Notes: a model not told the origin generated them from the sequence alone. 54,142 bases of DNA from an uncultured Kiritimatiellota bacterium (GCA_944391085.1 CALXSE010000003.1:1-54142); one strand, 5' to 3'; shown: positions 15,665 to 23,814, counted from the stretch's first letter. Translations and numbers: made by a program.

Positions 15665-16564
15665 GTGCGGAAGGTCTACCTGCCGATCAGCCGTTTCACG
15701 CGCCTGGGCAACTGGCTCTTCCAGTACGCCGCGGCCTTCCCGCACGCGGACGCGGTCGCCTTCTGCGCCGCGACCCCAAGCGTCCGCGAGGCGCTGGCGG
15801 GGCTCGGCGAGCTGTGGCCGGGCGCCGAGATCCTGCCCGCGCCGCCCGCGGGGATCCCGGTCTTCGAGGGGCGCGACCCCGCGTCCACGCCGTGGCCGGA
15901 GACGGCGGGCCCGCTCGTCGCCGACGGCCTGTTCCAGGACGTGCGCTGGCTCACCGAGGCCGCGCGGCGGCGCCTGGCCTGCCCGCCTGGCGTCGCCGCG
16001 GAACTCCGCGCCGCCCTCGCCGAGGCCTTCGCGGAGGGCGCGCCGGTGGGCGTGAGCGTGCGGCGCGGCGATTACCTGCGCCTGCCGCACCGCCACCCCT
16101 TCGTGGGGCGGGGCTTCCTGCGGCGGGCGCTCGAGGCCTTCCCCGAGGGGACGGGCTACCTGGTCTGCTCCGACGACCTCCCCTGGTGCCGGCGCTTTTT
16201 CACGCCGCGGCGCTTCCCCGGGCGGCGCTTCTGGTTCGTGGAAGGGATGTCCCCCCTGCGCCAACTCTGGGCGCAGAGCCTGTGCGCGCACAACGTCATC
16301 TCCAACTCTTCCTTCAGCTGGTGGGGCGCCTGGCTCAACGCCACGCCCGGGCGGCGCGTCCTGGCGCCGACGCGCTGGTTCGGCCCGGACTGCGGGCTCC
16401 CCGCCGACGCGCCGGGGCTCTCCTTCGCGGGCATGGAACGTCTGCCGCCGGGGCCCGACCCATGGCTGCCCATGGCCGCGGCGTTGGCGCGCGGGCGCAT
16501 CGCGGCGGGGGATTGCCTGCGGGCGCTGGGGCTCCGGCGGCGCGTGCGGGAGGGCGAGCCATGA
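15665..16564 (+). CDS. GT11-family alpha-1,2-fucosyltransferase-like protein
   Basis: 299 residues from a GTG start two bases after the previous stop. GNWLFQYAAA near the N-terminus, GVSVRRGDYLRLP near 120-130 (the HxRRGDY-type GDP-fucose motif) and SNSSFSWWGAWLN near 215-228 are conserved in GT11 enzymes such as bacterial FutC and WbsJ. It would transfer fucose from GDP-fucose onto a galactose-containing glycan. It sits between two GT25 genes and overlaps the next start by four bases. Fucosylation of a surface glycan is inferred; a GDP-fucose pathway is not in the window. Confidence 0.8.
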   Translation: MRKVYLPISRFTRLGNWLFQYAAAFPHADAVAFCAATPSVREALAGLGELWPGAEILPAPPAGIPVFEGRDPASTPWPETAGPLVADGLFQDVRWLTEAARRRLACPPGVAAELRAALAEAFAEGAPVGVSVRRGDYLRLPHRHPFVGRGFLRRALEAFPEGTGYLVCSDDLPWCRRFFTPRRFPGRRFWFVEGMSPLRQLWAQSLCAHNVISNSSFSWWGAWLNATPGRRVLAPTRWFGPDCGLPADAPGLSFAGMERLPPGPDPWLPMAAALARGRIAAGDCLRALGLRRRVREGEP

Positions 16565-17280
16565 AGGCCTACCTCATCAACCTCGACCGCTCGCCGGGGC
16601 GCCTCGCCGAGGCCGACGCCCAGCTCTGCGCCGCCGGCGTGGATTACGTGCGCGTGGCGGCGGTGGACGGGCGCGCGCTGGGTTGGGCCGGGCTCCGCGG
16701 GCGGGTCTCGCGCCTGCGCTTCTTCCTGGTGCATGGGCATTTCCCCTCGGTGGGGGAGGCCGCGTGCACGCTCTCGCACAACGCGGCCCTGCGGCGCCTG
16801 GCGGAGGGCGGCGAGGGCGCGGCGATGGTCTTTGAGGACGACGTGGGGGTGGACGGCGCGGCCTTGCGCGAGGCCCTGGCGGCGGTCGAGGCGCGCCTCG
16901 ACCCCGCGCGGGCGGAGATTTTCCTGCTCTGCGACCACGAGGGCACGGCGCGGGGCGCGGGGCGCGGCCTGGCGCCCGCCGGCGACGCCCATTTCGCGGA
17001 GGGCTACGTGGCGACGGCGGCCGCCGCGCGGCGGTTGCTCGCGCTGAACGCGCCCGTGCGCGCGGCCATCGACGCGTGGGGGCATTGGGCGGGGCGCGGC
17101 ATCAGGGTGTGGAAGGCCTGTCCGCCGGCCTGCGCCCAGCGCGACGTCGTCTCGGAGATCACGGGGGGCCGGCGGCCCAAGCGGCGCGCGGGCTGGGGCT
17201 GGTACGTCGCCCTCTGGCGCCTGCGCGTGGGACTGGGGCAGGCCCTCGACGGGCTTCTCTACAGGGTGTGCGGGCGATGA
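16561..17280 (+). CDS. GT25-family glycosyltransferase, paralogue 3
   Basis: 239 residues. YLINLDRSPGRL, ACTLSHNAALRR and VFEDDVGVD show the GT25 core. Its first ~110 bp are nearly identical to those of the other two paralogues. The middle contains EIFLLCDHEGTARG and an EGYVATAAAARRLLALNAP segment closer to classical LOS transferases than the others have. It overlaps the fucosyltransferase stop (ATGA) and the next gene's start (ATGA), so the cluster is one continuous transcript. Confidence 0.82.
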   Translation: MKAYLINLDRSPGRLAEADAQLCAAGVDYVRVAAVDGRALGWAGLRGRVSRLRFFLVHGHFPSVGEAACTLSHNAALRRLAEGGEGAAMVFEDDVGVDGAALREALAAVEARLDPARAEIFLLCDHEGTARGAGRGLAPAGDAHFAEGYVATAAAARRLLALNAPVRAAIDAWGHWAGRGIRVWKACPPACAQRDVVSEITGGRRPKRRAGWGWYVALWRLRVGLGQALDGLLYRVCGR

Positions 17281-18488
17281 GGCCGGTTTACCTTTACGTC
17301 ACCCCCTTCTTCCCCGGGCCGGGCACGTGGCGCGGGGCCTTCTCGCTGGACTTCGTGCGGGCGCTCGCGGCGGAGGGGCGCTACGACGTGCGCGTCTTCG
17401 TCCCCGGGCACGGGCCGGACTACGACGTCGGCGGCGTGCGCGTGTGCCGCTTCCGCGAGTGGCGCCTGCCTTCGATGATGTTCCCGCTGCTCTTCGCCCG
17501 GCGCAATGGCAGGGCCTTCCTCCGCGCGCTCCGCGCCCGCGGCGTCGACCCCGCCCGCGTCGCCGTCTGCCACGCCAACACCCCCTGCTACGGCCCCTAC
17601 GCCCTGGCCCTCCGCGCCGCCAACCCCCGCGCCCTGGCCCTCCTCCACCACCACTTCCTCGACTCCTACGGCCTGGCCCTGGGCCGCGCCCTCCGCCGCT
17701 GCTACCTGCACAAACTGCTGCACTACTTCCTCTTCCGGCGGATGCACGCGCGCCTCGACGGCCACGTCTTCCCCAGCGAGGCCGCCCGCCGCGCCTTCCT
17801 CGCCGTCCCCGACGCCTCGTGGACGGACTTCCCCGACTACCGCCGCCAGATGCGCGGCCTGGGCTGGTGCCCGCGCCCCCGCATCCGCGCCTCCTTCGTC
17901 CTGCGCAACGGCGTCGACCCCGCACGCTTCCGCCCCGGGGGGCGCGCCCCCCACGCGGGCCTCGTCATCGGCTGCGTCGCCAACCTCACCGAGCAGAAAG
18001 ACCCCCTCACCCTCCTGCGCGCCCTCGACCTCATCCGCGGCGAACTCGGCGACTGGCGCCTCCGCCTCATCGGCACCGGCCCCCTCCTCCGCGCCTGCCG
18101 CGCCTTCGTCCGCCGCCGCGGGCTGGAAGGCCGCGTCGCCTTCGAGCCCGAGCGCGGCCACGACGCCCTGCCCGGCTTCTACCGCGCCCTCGACCTCTTC
18201 GTCCTCCCCTCCCGCTTCGACGCCTTCCCCTGCGCCTGCGCCGAGGCCGCCGCCTGCGGCGTCCCCTTCATCGCCTGCCGCGAGGGCCAGGGCGCCGCCG
18301 AGCTCATCCCCCCGGAAGACCGTGGCCGCTGGCTCGCCCGCCCCCACGACCCCGCCGACCTCGCCGACAGGATCCTCCGCTTCGCCCGCGAGCGCCCCTC
18401 CCAGCGCATCGCCCTTCCCCTTTCCCTCCCCGAGCTCCTCCCCCCCTTCCTCGACTGGCTCGGCACCCTCCCAAAGGCAACCCCATGA
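17277..18488 (+). CDS. GT4-family glycosyltransferase (GT-B fold)
   Basis: 403 residues. An N-terminal acceptor-binding domain (PFFPGPGTWRGAF) is followed by a C-terminal donor domain with NGVDPARFRPGG (about 220), GCVANLTEQKDPLTLLRA (about 240), RLIGTGPLL, FYRALDLFVLPSRFDAFPCACAEAAACGVPFIA (the E-x7-E-type region). This is typical of family 4 retaining transferases. It would extend the surface glycan made by this cluster. Codon usage is extremely C-rich at third positions in the middle of the gene. Overlaps on both sides are four bases. Confidence 0.82.
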   Translation: MRPVYLYVTPFFPGPGTWRGAFSLDFVRALAAEGRYDVRVFVPGHGPDYDVGGVRVCRFREWRLPSMMFPLLFARRNGRAFLRALRARGVDPARVAVCHANTPCYGPYALALRAANPRALALLHHHFLDSYGLALGRALRRCYLHKLLHYFLFRRMHARLDGHVFPSEAARRAFLAVPDASWTDFPDYRRQMRGLGWCPRPRIRASFVLRNGVDPARFRPGGRAPHAGLVIGCVANLTEQKDPLTLLRALDLIRGELGDWRLRLIGTGPLLRACRAFVRRRGLEGRVAFEPERGHDALPGFYRALDLFVLPSRFDAFPCACAEAAACGVPFIACREGQGAAELIPPEDRGRWLARPHDPADLADRILRFARERPSQRIALPLSLPELLPPFLDWLGTLPKATP

Positions 18489-19351
18489 AACCAAGTCTCT
18501 CCGTCATCATCCTCACGCGCGACGAGCGGCTTCACATCCGCCGCTGCATCGAGCGCGTCCGCCCCATCGCCGACGAGATCTTCGTGGTCGACTCCTGCTC
18601 CACCGACGGTACGCAGGAGATCGCCCGCGGGCTCGGCGCGGTCGTCGTCGAGCACCCCTGGCCGGGGCTCCAATCCGTCCAGTTCAACTGGGCGCTCGAC
18701 AACCTCCCCCTCTCGGGCGACTGGGTCCTCCGCCTCGACGCCGACGAGTACCTGACCGAGGCCGCCCTGCGGGGACTGCCGGACTTCCTGGCCGGGCAGC
18801 CGGACGAGGTGGGCGGCGTGACGCTGCGCCTGGGGCGGGTCTTCCTTGGCCGGGAGATGCGCCATGGGCTGGGCACCATCCGCCTGACCCGCCTCTTCCG
18901 GCGCGGACGCGGGCGGTGCGAGGGCAAGCTGATGGACGAGCATCTCGAGATCTCCGGGCGGACGGCGGACTTTGCGGGCGCCTTTTTCGACCACAACCTC
19001 AACGATCTGTCGTGGTGGACGCGCAAGCACGACGGCTACGCCCTGCGCGAGGCCGTGGATCTGCTTCTGGCCAACGACGCCACCTCGAAAAAGCAGGTCT
19101 ACCGCCGCCTTCCCCTCTTCTGGCGCGCCGCGTTCTACTTCGCCTACCGCTACGTCCTGCGACTGGGCTTCCTCGATGGGCGCGAAGGGTTCCTCTGGCA
19201 CTTCCTTCAGGGCTGGTGGTATCGCACGCTCGTGGACGCGAAGCTGCTGGAGCTGCGGCGCCTTAACTGCGGGGGAGGGGTAGAAGGCGGACGTTCCGCC
19301 CTGCGCGACTACCTCGCCGCCAGGGGAATCTCCCTGCCTGCGACGTTCTGA
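18485..19351 (+). CDS. GT2-family glycosyltransferase (WaaE/KdtX-like), copy 1
   Basis: 288 residues. SVIILTRDERLHIRRCIERV, VVDSCSTDGTQEIA and LRLDADEYLTE give the GT-A fold with the DxD-like DADE motif. FDHNLNDLSWWTRKHDGYALREA matches WaaE-type family 2 transferases that add glucose or heptose to core oligosaccharide. The first ~275 bp are almost identical in DNA to the following gene, after which they diverge. Near the stop there is a GGGVEGGR segment. Confidence 0.82.
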   Translation: MKPSLSVIILTRDERLHIRRCIERVRPIADEIFVVDSCSTDGTQEIARGLGAVVVEHPWPGLQSVQFNWALDNLPLSGDWVLRLDADEYLTEAALRGLPDFLAGQPDEVGGVTLRLGRVFLGREMRHGLGTIRLTRLFRRGRGRCEGKLMDEHLEISGRTADFAGAFFDHNLNDLSWWTRKHDGYALREAVDLLLANDATSKKQVYRRLPLFWRAAFYFAYRYVLRLGFLDGREGFLWHFLQGWWYRTLVDAKLLELRRLNCGGGVEGGRSALRDYLAARGISLPATF

Positions 19352-19359
19352 ACGCGCCC

Positions 19360-19388
19360 GCGGCCCTCCGCGAAGAAAGGAGGGCCGC
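19360..19388 (+). promoter_or_regulatory. Hairpin sequestering the ribosome-binding site of GT2 copy 2
   Basis: A perfect 10-bp inverted repeat (GCGGCCCTCC at 19360-19369 and GGAGGGCCGC at 19379-19388) with a 9-nt loop. The Shine-Dalgarno GGAGG lies inside the downstream arm and the ATG (19389) follows immediately. Translation of copy 2 is probably low unless the structure is opened, for example by ribosomes finishing copy 1 eight bases before the stem. Confidence 0.65.
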
Positions 19389-20216
19389 ATGAAACCAAGC
19401 GTCTCCGTCATCATCCTCACGCGCGGCGAGCGGCTTCACATCCGCCGCTGCATCGAGCGCGTCCGCCCCATCGCCGACGAGATCTTCGTGGTCGACTCCT
19501 GCTCCACCGACGGCACGCAGGAGATCGCCCGCGGGCTCGGCGCGGTCGTCGTCGAACACCCCTGGCCGGGGCTCTACGCCGTCCAGTTCAACTGGGCGCT
19601 CGACAACCTCCCTCTCTCGGGCGACTGGGTCCTCCGCCTTGACGCCGACGAGTACCTGACCGAGCCGCTCCTCGCGGAAATCCTGGCCAAGCTGGGCGGG
19701 CTGCCGCCGGACGTCACGGGCGTGTGCTTCAAGCGGCGGCACGTCTTCCTGGGCAAGTGGGTGCGCCACGGCATCTATCCCGTCTGGCTCCTGCGCCTGT
19801 TCCGGCGCGGCAAGGGGCGGAGCGAGGAGCGCAAGATGGATGAGCACATCCGCCTGTCCGAGGGGCGCGAGGTGGCCTTCGACAACGATTTCGTGGACCA
19901 CAACCTCAACGACCTGCTGTGGTGGAGCCAAAAGCACCTCGGCTACGCCAAGCGCGAGGCCGACGACCTTTCCGAGGGCGCCTTCGCCGCCGACGCGCTG
20001 GGCGGCCAGGCCGCGTCCAAGCGCCGCCTGAAGGCGCGCTACGCCCGCCTCCCGCGCTTCTGGCGGGCCTTCGCCTATTTCTGCTACCGCTACTTCCTGC
20101 GCCTGGGCTTCCTCGACGGCACGCCCGGCTTCCTCTGGGCCTTCCTGCAGGCTTTCTGGTACCGCACGCTCGTGGACGCGCTTCTTTACGAGCGCGAGCG
20201 CCGGCGGTCACCTTAA
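19389..20216 (+). CDS. GT2-family glycosyltransferase (WaaE/KdtX-like), copy 2
   Basis: 275 residues. SVIILTRGERLHIRRCIERV, VVDSCSTDGTQ and LRLDADEYLTE are shared with the gene before it. The C-terminal part (from about residue 93) is different: KRRHVFLGKWVRHGIYPVWLLRLFRRG, FVDHNLNDLLWWSQKHLGYAKREADD. The near-identical 5' 275 bp indicates duplication or gene conversion. Its stop overlaps the stop of the convergent acyltransferase gene by nine bases. A role in transferring a different core sugar is inferred. Confidence 0.82.
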   Translation: MKPSVSVIILTRGERLHIRRCIERVRPIADEIFVVDSCSTDGTQEIARGLGAVVVEHPWPGLYAVQFNWALDNLPLSGDWVLRLDADEYLTEPLLAEILAKLGGLPPDVTGVCFKRRHVFLGKWVRHGIYPVWLLRLFRRGKGRSEERKMDEHIRLSEGREVAFDNDFVDHNLNDLLWWSQKHLGYAKREADDLSEGAFAADALGGQAASKRRLKARYARLPRFWRAFAYFCYRYFLRLGFLDGTPGFLWAFLQAFWYRTLVDALLYERERRRSP

Positions 20217-20759
20217 TTCCCGCCGCCCGATGACGCGCGCGGGGTTCCCCGCGGCGATGGCCCAGGGCGGGACGTCGCGCGGGGCGACGGCGGCCGCGGC
20301 CAGGACGGCACCCTCGCCCACCGTCACCCCGGGCAGCACCACCGCCCGGGCGCAGACCCACGCCTGGGGGCCGACGACGATCGGCGCGGTGGTCAGCTCC
20401 ATGATCGGGCTGGAAAGGTCGTGCGAGGCCGTGCAGAGGAAGGCGTCCTGCGAGACCACCGCCTGCGCGCCAATCGTGATGTCCGCAGCGTTGTAGCAGT
20501 CCACCCGCTCGGAGAGGCAGCTGTGCTCGCCCATCGTCAGGCGCCACGGCTGCCACACGCGGCACGAGGGCAGCACGTTCGCCCCGCGCCCCAGCCGCGC
20601 CCCGAAGCACCGCAGCAGGAACGCCCGCCACGGCCTGAACAGCCTTCCCCGCGGCGTCGGCCGGAAGAGCACGGCCCACACCGCCATCCAAAGCCCACGC
20701 GCCGCCTTGCTCCGCAGCGAGTGGCGGTTCCGGTAATCCTGCAAATGCAACCCCTGCAT
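20208..20759 (-). CDS. WcaF-like left-handed beta-helix acyltransferase, copy 1
   Basis: 183 residues. An N-terminal hydrophobic/basic stretch (LFRPTPRGRLFRPWRAFLLRCFGARLG) is followed by hexapeptide repeats with CTASHDLSSP and APIVVGPQAWVCARAVVLPGVTVGEGAVLAAAAV. This fits the WcaF/Lac-acetyltransferase family that O-acetylates exopolysaccharides. The start at 20759 is preceded by AAATAAGGTACGTTT, identical in sequence and position to the leader of the divergent gene at 20851. It is a distant paralogue of the gene at 23203. It faces the forward-running glycan cluster and is the only reverse gene inside it. Confidence 0.8.
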   Translation of the reverse strand: MQGLHLQDYRNRHSLRSKAARGLWMAVWAVLFRPTPRGRLFRPWRAFLLRCFGARLGRGANVLPSCRVWQPWRLTMGEHSCLSERVDCYNAADITIGAQAVVSQDAFLCTASHDLSSPIMELTTAPIVVGPQAWVCARAVVLPGVTVGEGAVLAAAAVAPRDVPPWAIAAGNPARVIGRRELR

Positions 20760-20761
20760 GA

Positions 20762-20848
20762 AAACGTACCTTATTTTGTGGTGGTGAGACAACGCCCACC
20801 AGTATAGCAAAACCAACGCGCCCCACTCCATGTAAATAAGGTACGTTT
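20762..20848. repeat. 15-bp inverted repeat forming identical leaders of divergent genes
   Basis: AAACGTACCTTATTT at 20762-20776 and its perfect reverse complement at 20834-20848, 57 bp apart. Each arm ends two bases before an ATG (20759 minus, 20851 plus) and contains TAAGG about nine bases from the codon, so both act as ribosome-binding leaders. Confidence 0.85.
20801..20809 (-). promoter_or_regulatory. Extended -10 of the reverse acyltransferase gene
   Basis: Minus strand TTTTGC-TATACT (hexamer 20806-20801) with no clear -35. The predicted start is near 20794, giving a leader of about 35 nt that ends in the shared 15-bp element. Confidence 0.5.
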
Positions 20849-20850
20849 CA

Positions 20851-22026
20851 ATGCGGGGGTCTGAAAGCAAACCAAGTGTCGGGATCGTAACGATTTTCGA
20901 CTGCGACAACTATGGCGCGGAGCTGCAGGCCTACGCCCTGCCGCGGGCCCTCCGCGCGCGCGGCTTCGACGCCCGCCTCATCGACTATCCCTTCTACAAA
21001 AGCCCGCGCTTCCGCCGCACGCCCCTCGCCGCGCCCGCCCTCCCGCTCTCCCCCCTCAACGCCCTCAAGGAGCGCGCCATGGCCTGCCGCCGCGCCTGCC
21101 TGCGCCGGTTGGCCGGGAGGGCCGTCCGCCGCCGCGACGCCGCCTTCGCCGCCTTCCGCGAGGCCATCCCGCGCACCGGGGCCTTCCTCTCCTTCGACGA
21201 CCTGCTCCGCGCCCCGCCCGCCTTCGACGCCTACCTCACGGGCAGCGACCAGGTGTGGAACCCGCGCATGGGCGCGACGCTCCGCCCCTATTTCCTCGAC
21301 TTTCTGCCCGAAGGCGCCCGCCGCCTGGCCTACGCCGCCAGCTTCGGCGTCCCCACCCTGCCTCCGCCCGCCGAGGCGCAATACCGCCGCTGGCTGTCGC
21401 GCTACGAGGCGGTCGGCTGCCGCGAGGCCTCCGGCGTGGCGCTGATGGGGCGGCTCTGCCCGTCGGTCCCGACGGCGCAGGTGCTCGACCCCACGCTCCT
21501 GCTGACGGCCCGGGACTGGCGCGCCGTCGCCGCGCCGCCGGACGCCGCGCGCCCCTACCTCCTCGTCTACGAGCTCGTCCGCGCCCCCGGCCTCTGGCCC
21601 CTCGCCCGGCGCTGGGCCGCCGCGCTGGGCCTCGACGTCCTCCGCCTCTGCGGCGCGCCGTGGGAGCGCCCCCGCCCCGGTGTGCGGGCCGTGGCGGACG
21701 CGGGGCCCGCGGACTTCGTCGGCCTCTTCGCCAACGCCTCGGCGGTGGTGACCACCTCCTTCCACGGCACGGCCTTCTCCCTGCTCTTCTCCAAGCCCTT
21801 CTACTCCGTCATCCCCGCCGGCATGGCCAACGCCGGGCGCCAGCGCAGTCTGCTCGAGGCCGTCGGCCTCGAAGACCGCCTGATTCCCGAGCGTGAGGCC
21901 GCCGCGCTCCGGCCCGGCGAGGGCCCCGACTGGGGGCGGGTGGGCGCGCGACTGGAGGCCGCCCGCGCCGATTCCCTCGCGTTCCTGGGACGCGCCCTGG
22001 AAGGAGGGTCCCGCCATGCCCCTTGA
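20851..22026 (+). CDS. Polysaccharide pyruvyl transferase family protein
   Basis: 391 residues. GIVTIFDCDNYGAELQAYALPRAL at the N-terminus, DAYLTGSDQVWNPRM near 130, PTLLL near 215 and TTSFHGTAFSLLFSKPF near 300 are characteristic of the polysaccharide pyruvyl transferase family, which adds ketal pyruvate to exopolysaccharide sugars. It is followed by the FrhB-like gene with an 11-nt overlap, a pairing common in bacterial polysaccharide loci. The start is supported by the AAATAAGGTACGTTT leader element. Confidence 0.85.
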   Translation: MRGSESKPSVGIVTIFDCDNYGAELQAYALPRALRARGFDARLIDYPFYKSPRFRRTPLAAPALPLSPLNALKERAMACRRACLRRLAGRAVRRRDAAFAAFREAIPRTGAFLSFDDLLRAPPAFDAYLTGSDQVWNPRMGATLRPYFLDFLPEGARRLAYAASFGVPTLPPPAEAQYRRWLSRYEAVGCREASGVALMGRLCPSVPTAQVLDPTLLLTARDWRAVAAPPDAARPYLLVYELVRAPGLWPLARRWAAALGLDVLRLCGAPWERPRPGVRAVADAGPADFVGLFANASAVVTTSFHGTAFSLLFSKPFYSVIPAGMANAGRQRSLLEAVGLEDRLIPEREAAALRPGEGPDWGRVGARLEAARADSLAFLGRALEGGSRHAP

Positions 22027-23206
22027 ACGCTGCGCCGAGAAGACGTGCACGGGCTGCGGCGCCTGCGTGGCCATCTGCCCGAAGGCGGCCATCACGCTGA
22101 TGCCGGGCGAGGGCGGCTTCCCCTACCCGCGCGTCGACCCGGCCCGCTGCGTGGGGTGCGGCGCGTGCGACCGCGTCTGCCCCCTGGGCGAGGAGGCGGC
22201 GCTGCGGCGGCCCGCGCGGCGCGCCGCGGCGGCGTGGGATTTGGGGGAGGGGCGGGCGGCCAGCACGTCGGGCGGCGCCTTCGGCGCGGTCGCCCGCGCG
22301 GTGATCGCGGGGGGCGGGGCCGTCTGCGCGGCGGCGCTGGAGCTGCCGGGGGGGCGCGTGCGCCACGCGATCGTCGAGGACGAGGTGGGCCTGGCGCGCG
22401 TGCGCCGGTCGAAATACCTGCAAAGCGAGACCGCGCCCGCGCTGCGCGAAGCGCTTGGGCTGCTCCGGAAGGGGCGGCAGGTGCTCTTCGTCGGCACGCC
22501 CTGCCAAGTGGCCGGCTGGCGCCGGCTCACCGCCCCCTTCGGCGACCGCGCGCCGGCGTGCGACCTGGTCTGCGGCGGCGTGCCCTCGCCCGCCCTCTTC
22601 GCCGCCTATCTCCGCGAGGAGGAGCGCCGTGCCGGCGCGCCCATCCGCGACTATGACTTCCGCGACAAATCCGCCGGCTGGAACTTCCCCCGCGTGCGCC
22701 TCGCCTTCGCGAACGGTAAAACGAGACGATTGCCGCTTCGGATGGATACGTTTTATGCGGCGTTTGCGGCCAAACTCTCCTGCCGGTTGTCGTGCGCGGA
22801 TTGCCCATATTCGCGTCCGGAGCGTGTGGGGGACATCACGATTGCCGATTGCTGGCATGTCGCCGCGTATCGTTCGGACTATGACGATAACCGCGGGACG
22901 TCGTTGTTGTTGGCCCAAACCCAGGAAGGTGAGTGTCTCTTGACGGCGGCTCAGGCGGCTGGGGAGACGCGGGGGCTGACCGTCCGCCCCTATGACATTG
23001 CGCACGCGGTGCGGTCGAACGCTCCTCTCCGACATCCGCTTGGCGCGGATGGAAATCGTTCCCGTTTCTTGGCCGATGTGTTGGTTGGCGGGAAATCGTT
23101 GCGTGCGGCAACCCGGGCTTATTTGGGGCGTGGGTGGTTTGTGCGGGCGTGGGTACGCTGGTGGATGAAACGTTTGCTTTGGGTTTGGCAGAGGAGGCGC
23201 GGATGA
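22016..23206 (+). CDS. FrhB/FdhB-like Fe-S flavoprotein associated with the pyruvyl transferase
   Basis: 396 residues. CTGCGACVAICPKAA and CVGCGACDRVCP are two 4Fe-4S motifs near the N-terminus, followed by a coenzyme-F420-hydrogenase beta-subunit-like domain (STSGGAFGAVARAVIAGGG, SKYLQSETAPALREAL, VLFVGTPCQVAG, CPYSRPERVGDITIADCW). Such proteins regularly accompany polysaccharide pyruvyl transferases; their redox role is not established. The ATG at 22016 is preceded by AAGGAGG. After about position 22710 the base composition drops sharply, which suggests a recombination joint inside the gene. Overlaps the next start by four bases. Confidence 0.82.
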   Translation: MPLERCAEKTCTGCGACVAICPKAAITLMPGEGGFPYPRVDPARCVGCGACDRVCPLGEEAALRRPARRAAAAWDLGEGRAASTSGGAFGAVARAVIAGGGAVCAAALELPGGRVRHAIVEDEVGLARVRRSKYLQSETAPALREALGLLRKGRQVLFVGTPCQVAGWRRLTAPFGDRAPACDLVCGGVPSPALFAAYLREEERRAGAPIRDYDFRDKSAGWNFPRVRLAFANGKTRRLPLRMDTFYAAFAAKLSCRLSCADCPYSRPERVGDITIADCWHVAAYRSDYDDNRGTSLLLAQTQEGECLLTAAQAAGETRGLTVRPYDIAHAVRSNAPLRHPLGADGNRSRFLADVLVGGKSLRAATRAYLGRGWFVRAWVRWWMKRLLWVWQRRRG

Positions 23207-23778
23207 AGGTGGAAGGGCGGCGGTACATTGACACAATCCCCCTGCGGAACCGGGTGGGGCGGCTGGCGTGGGGGGTGGCGTGGGCGCTGCTGTTCAGGCC
23301 TTTCGCGGGGCGGCCTTTCCGGTATTGGCGGGTGTTCGTGCTGCGGTGCTTCGGGGCCAGGATCGGGAAGCGATGCAGCATTTACGCCAACGTGCGCGTC
23401 TGGGCGCCGTGGAACCTGCGCCTGGGCGACTACGTGGCCGTGGGGCCGGGCGCCGAGCTTTACGCGGTGGACACGATCACCGTGGGCAGCATGGTCACGA
23501 TCTCCCAGCGCGCCTATCTCTGCACGGCCTCGCACGACATCACGCGGCTGCTCAAGCCGCTCATCCACCGCCCCATCGTCATCGGGGACTGCGCTTGGGT
23601 GGCCGCGGAGGCCTTCGTGGGGATGGGCGTCACGGTCGGCGAGGGGGCCGTCGTCGGGGCGCGGGCCGTCGTCGCCAAAGACGTCGCGCCCTGGGCCGTC
23701 GTGGTGGGGAACCCAGCGCGGGCCGTCGGCCGCCGCACGCTCCGGGATCCCGCCCCCGGGGCGGCACCCAAGGCGTGA
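23203..23778 (+). CDS. WcaF-like left-handed beta-helix acyltransferase, copy 2
   Basis: 191 residues. LLFRPFAGRPFRYWRVFVLRCFGARIG, then hexapeptide repeats with LCTASHDITR and PIVIGDCAWVAAEAFVGMGVTVGEGAVVGARAVV, the WcaF-like acetyltransferase fold. It is paralogous to the reverse gene at 20208 but diverged (the two share the FRxWRxFxLRCFGARxG stretch). The start overlaps the preceding stop (ATGA) with GAGGAGG upstream. It ends the glycan cluster; the first part is in the lower-GC zone that begins near 22710 and the GC rises again after about 23340. Confidence 0.8.
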   Translation: MKVEGRRYIDTIPLRNRVGRLAWGVAWALLFRPFAGRPFRYWRVFVLRCFGARIGKRCSIYANVRVWAPWNLRLGDYVAVGPGAELYAVDTITVGSMVTISQRAYLCTASHDITRLLKPLIHRPIVIGDCAWVAAEAFVGMGVTVGEGAVVGARAVVAKDVAPWAVVVGNPARAVGRRTLRDPAPGAAPKA

Positions 23779-23814
23779 GGCGGGCGCGGGGCGGCGCACG
23801 CGGGGGGCAAGGTT

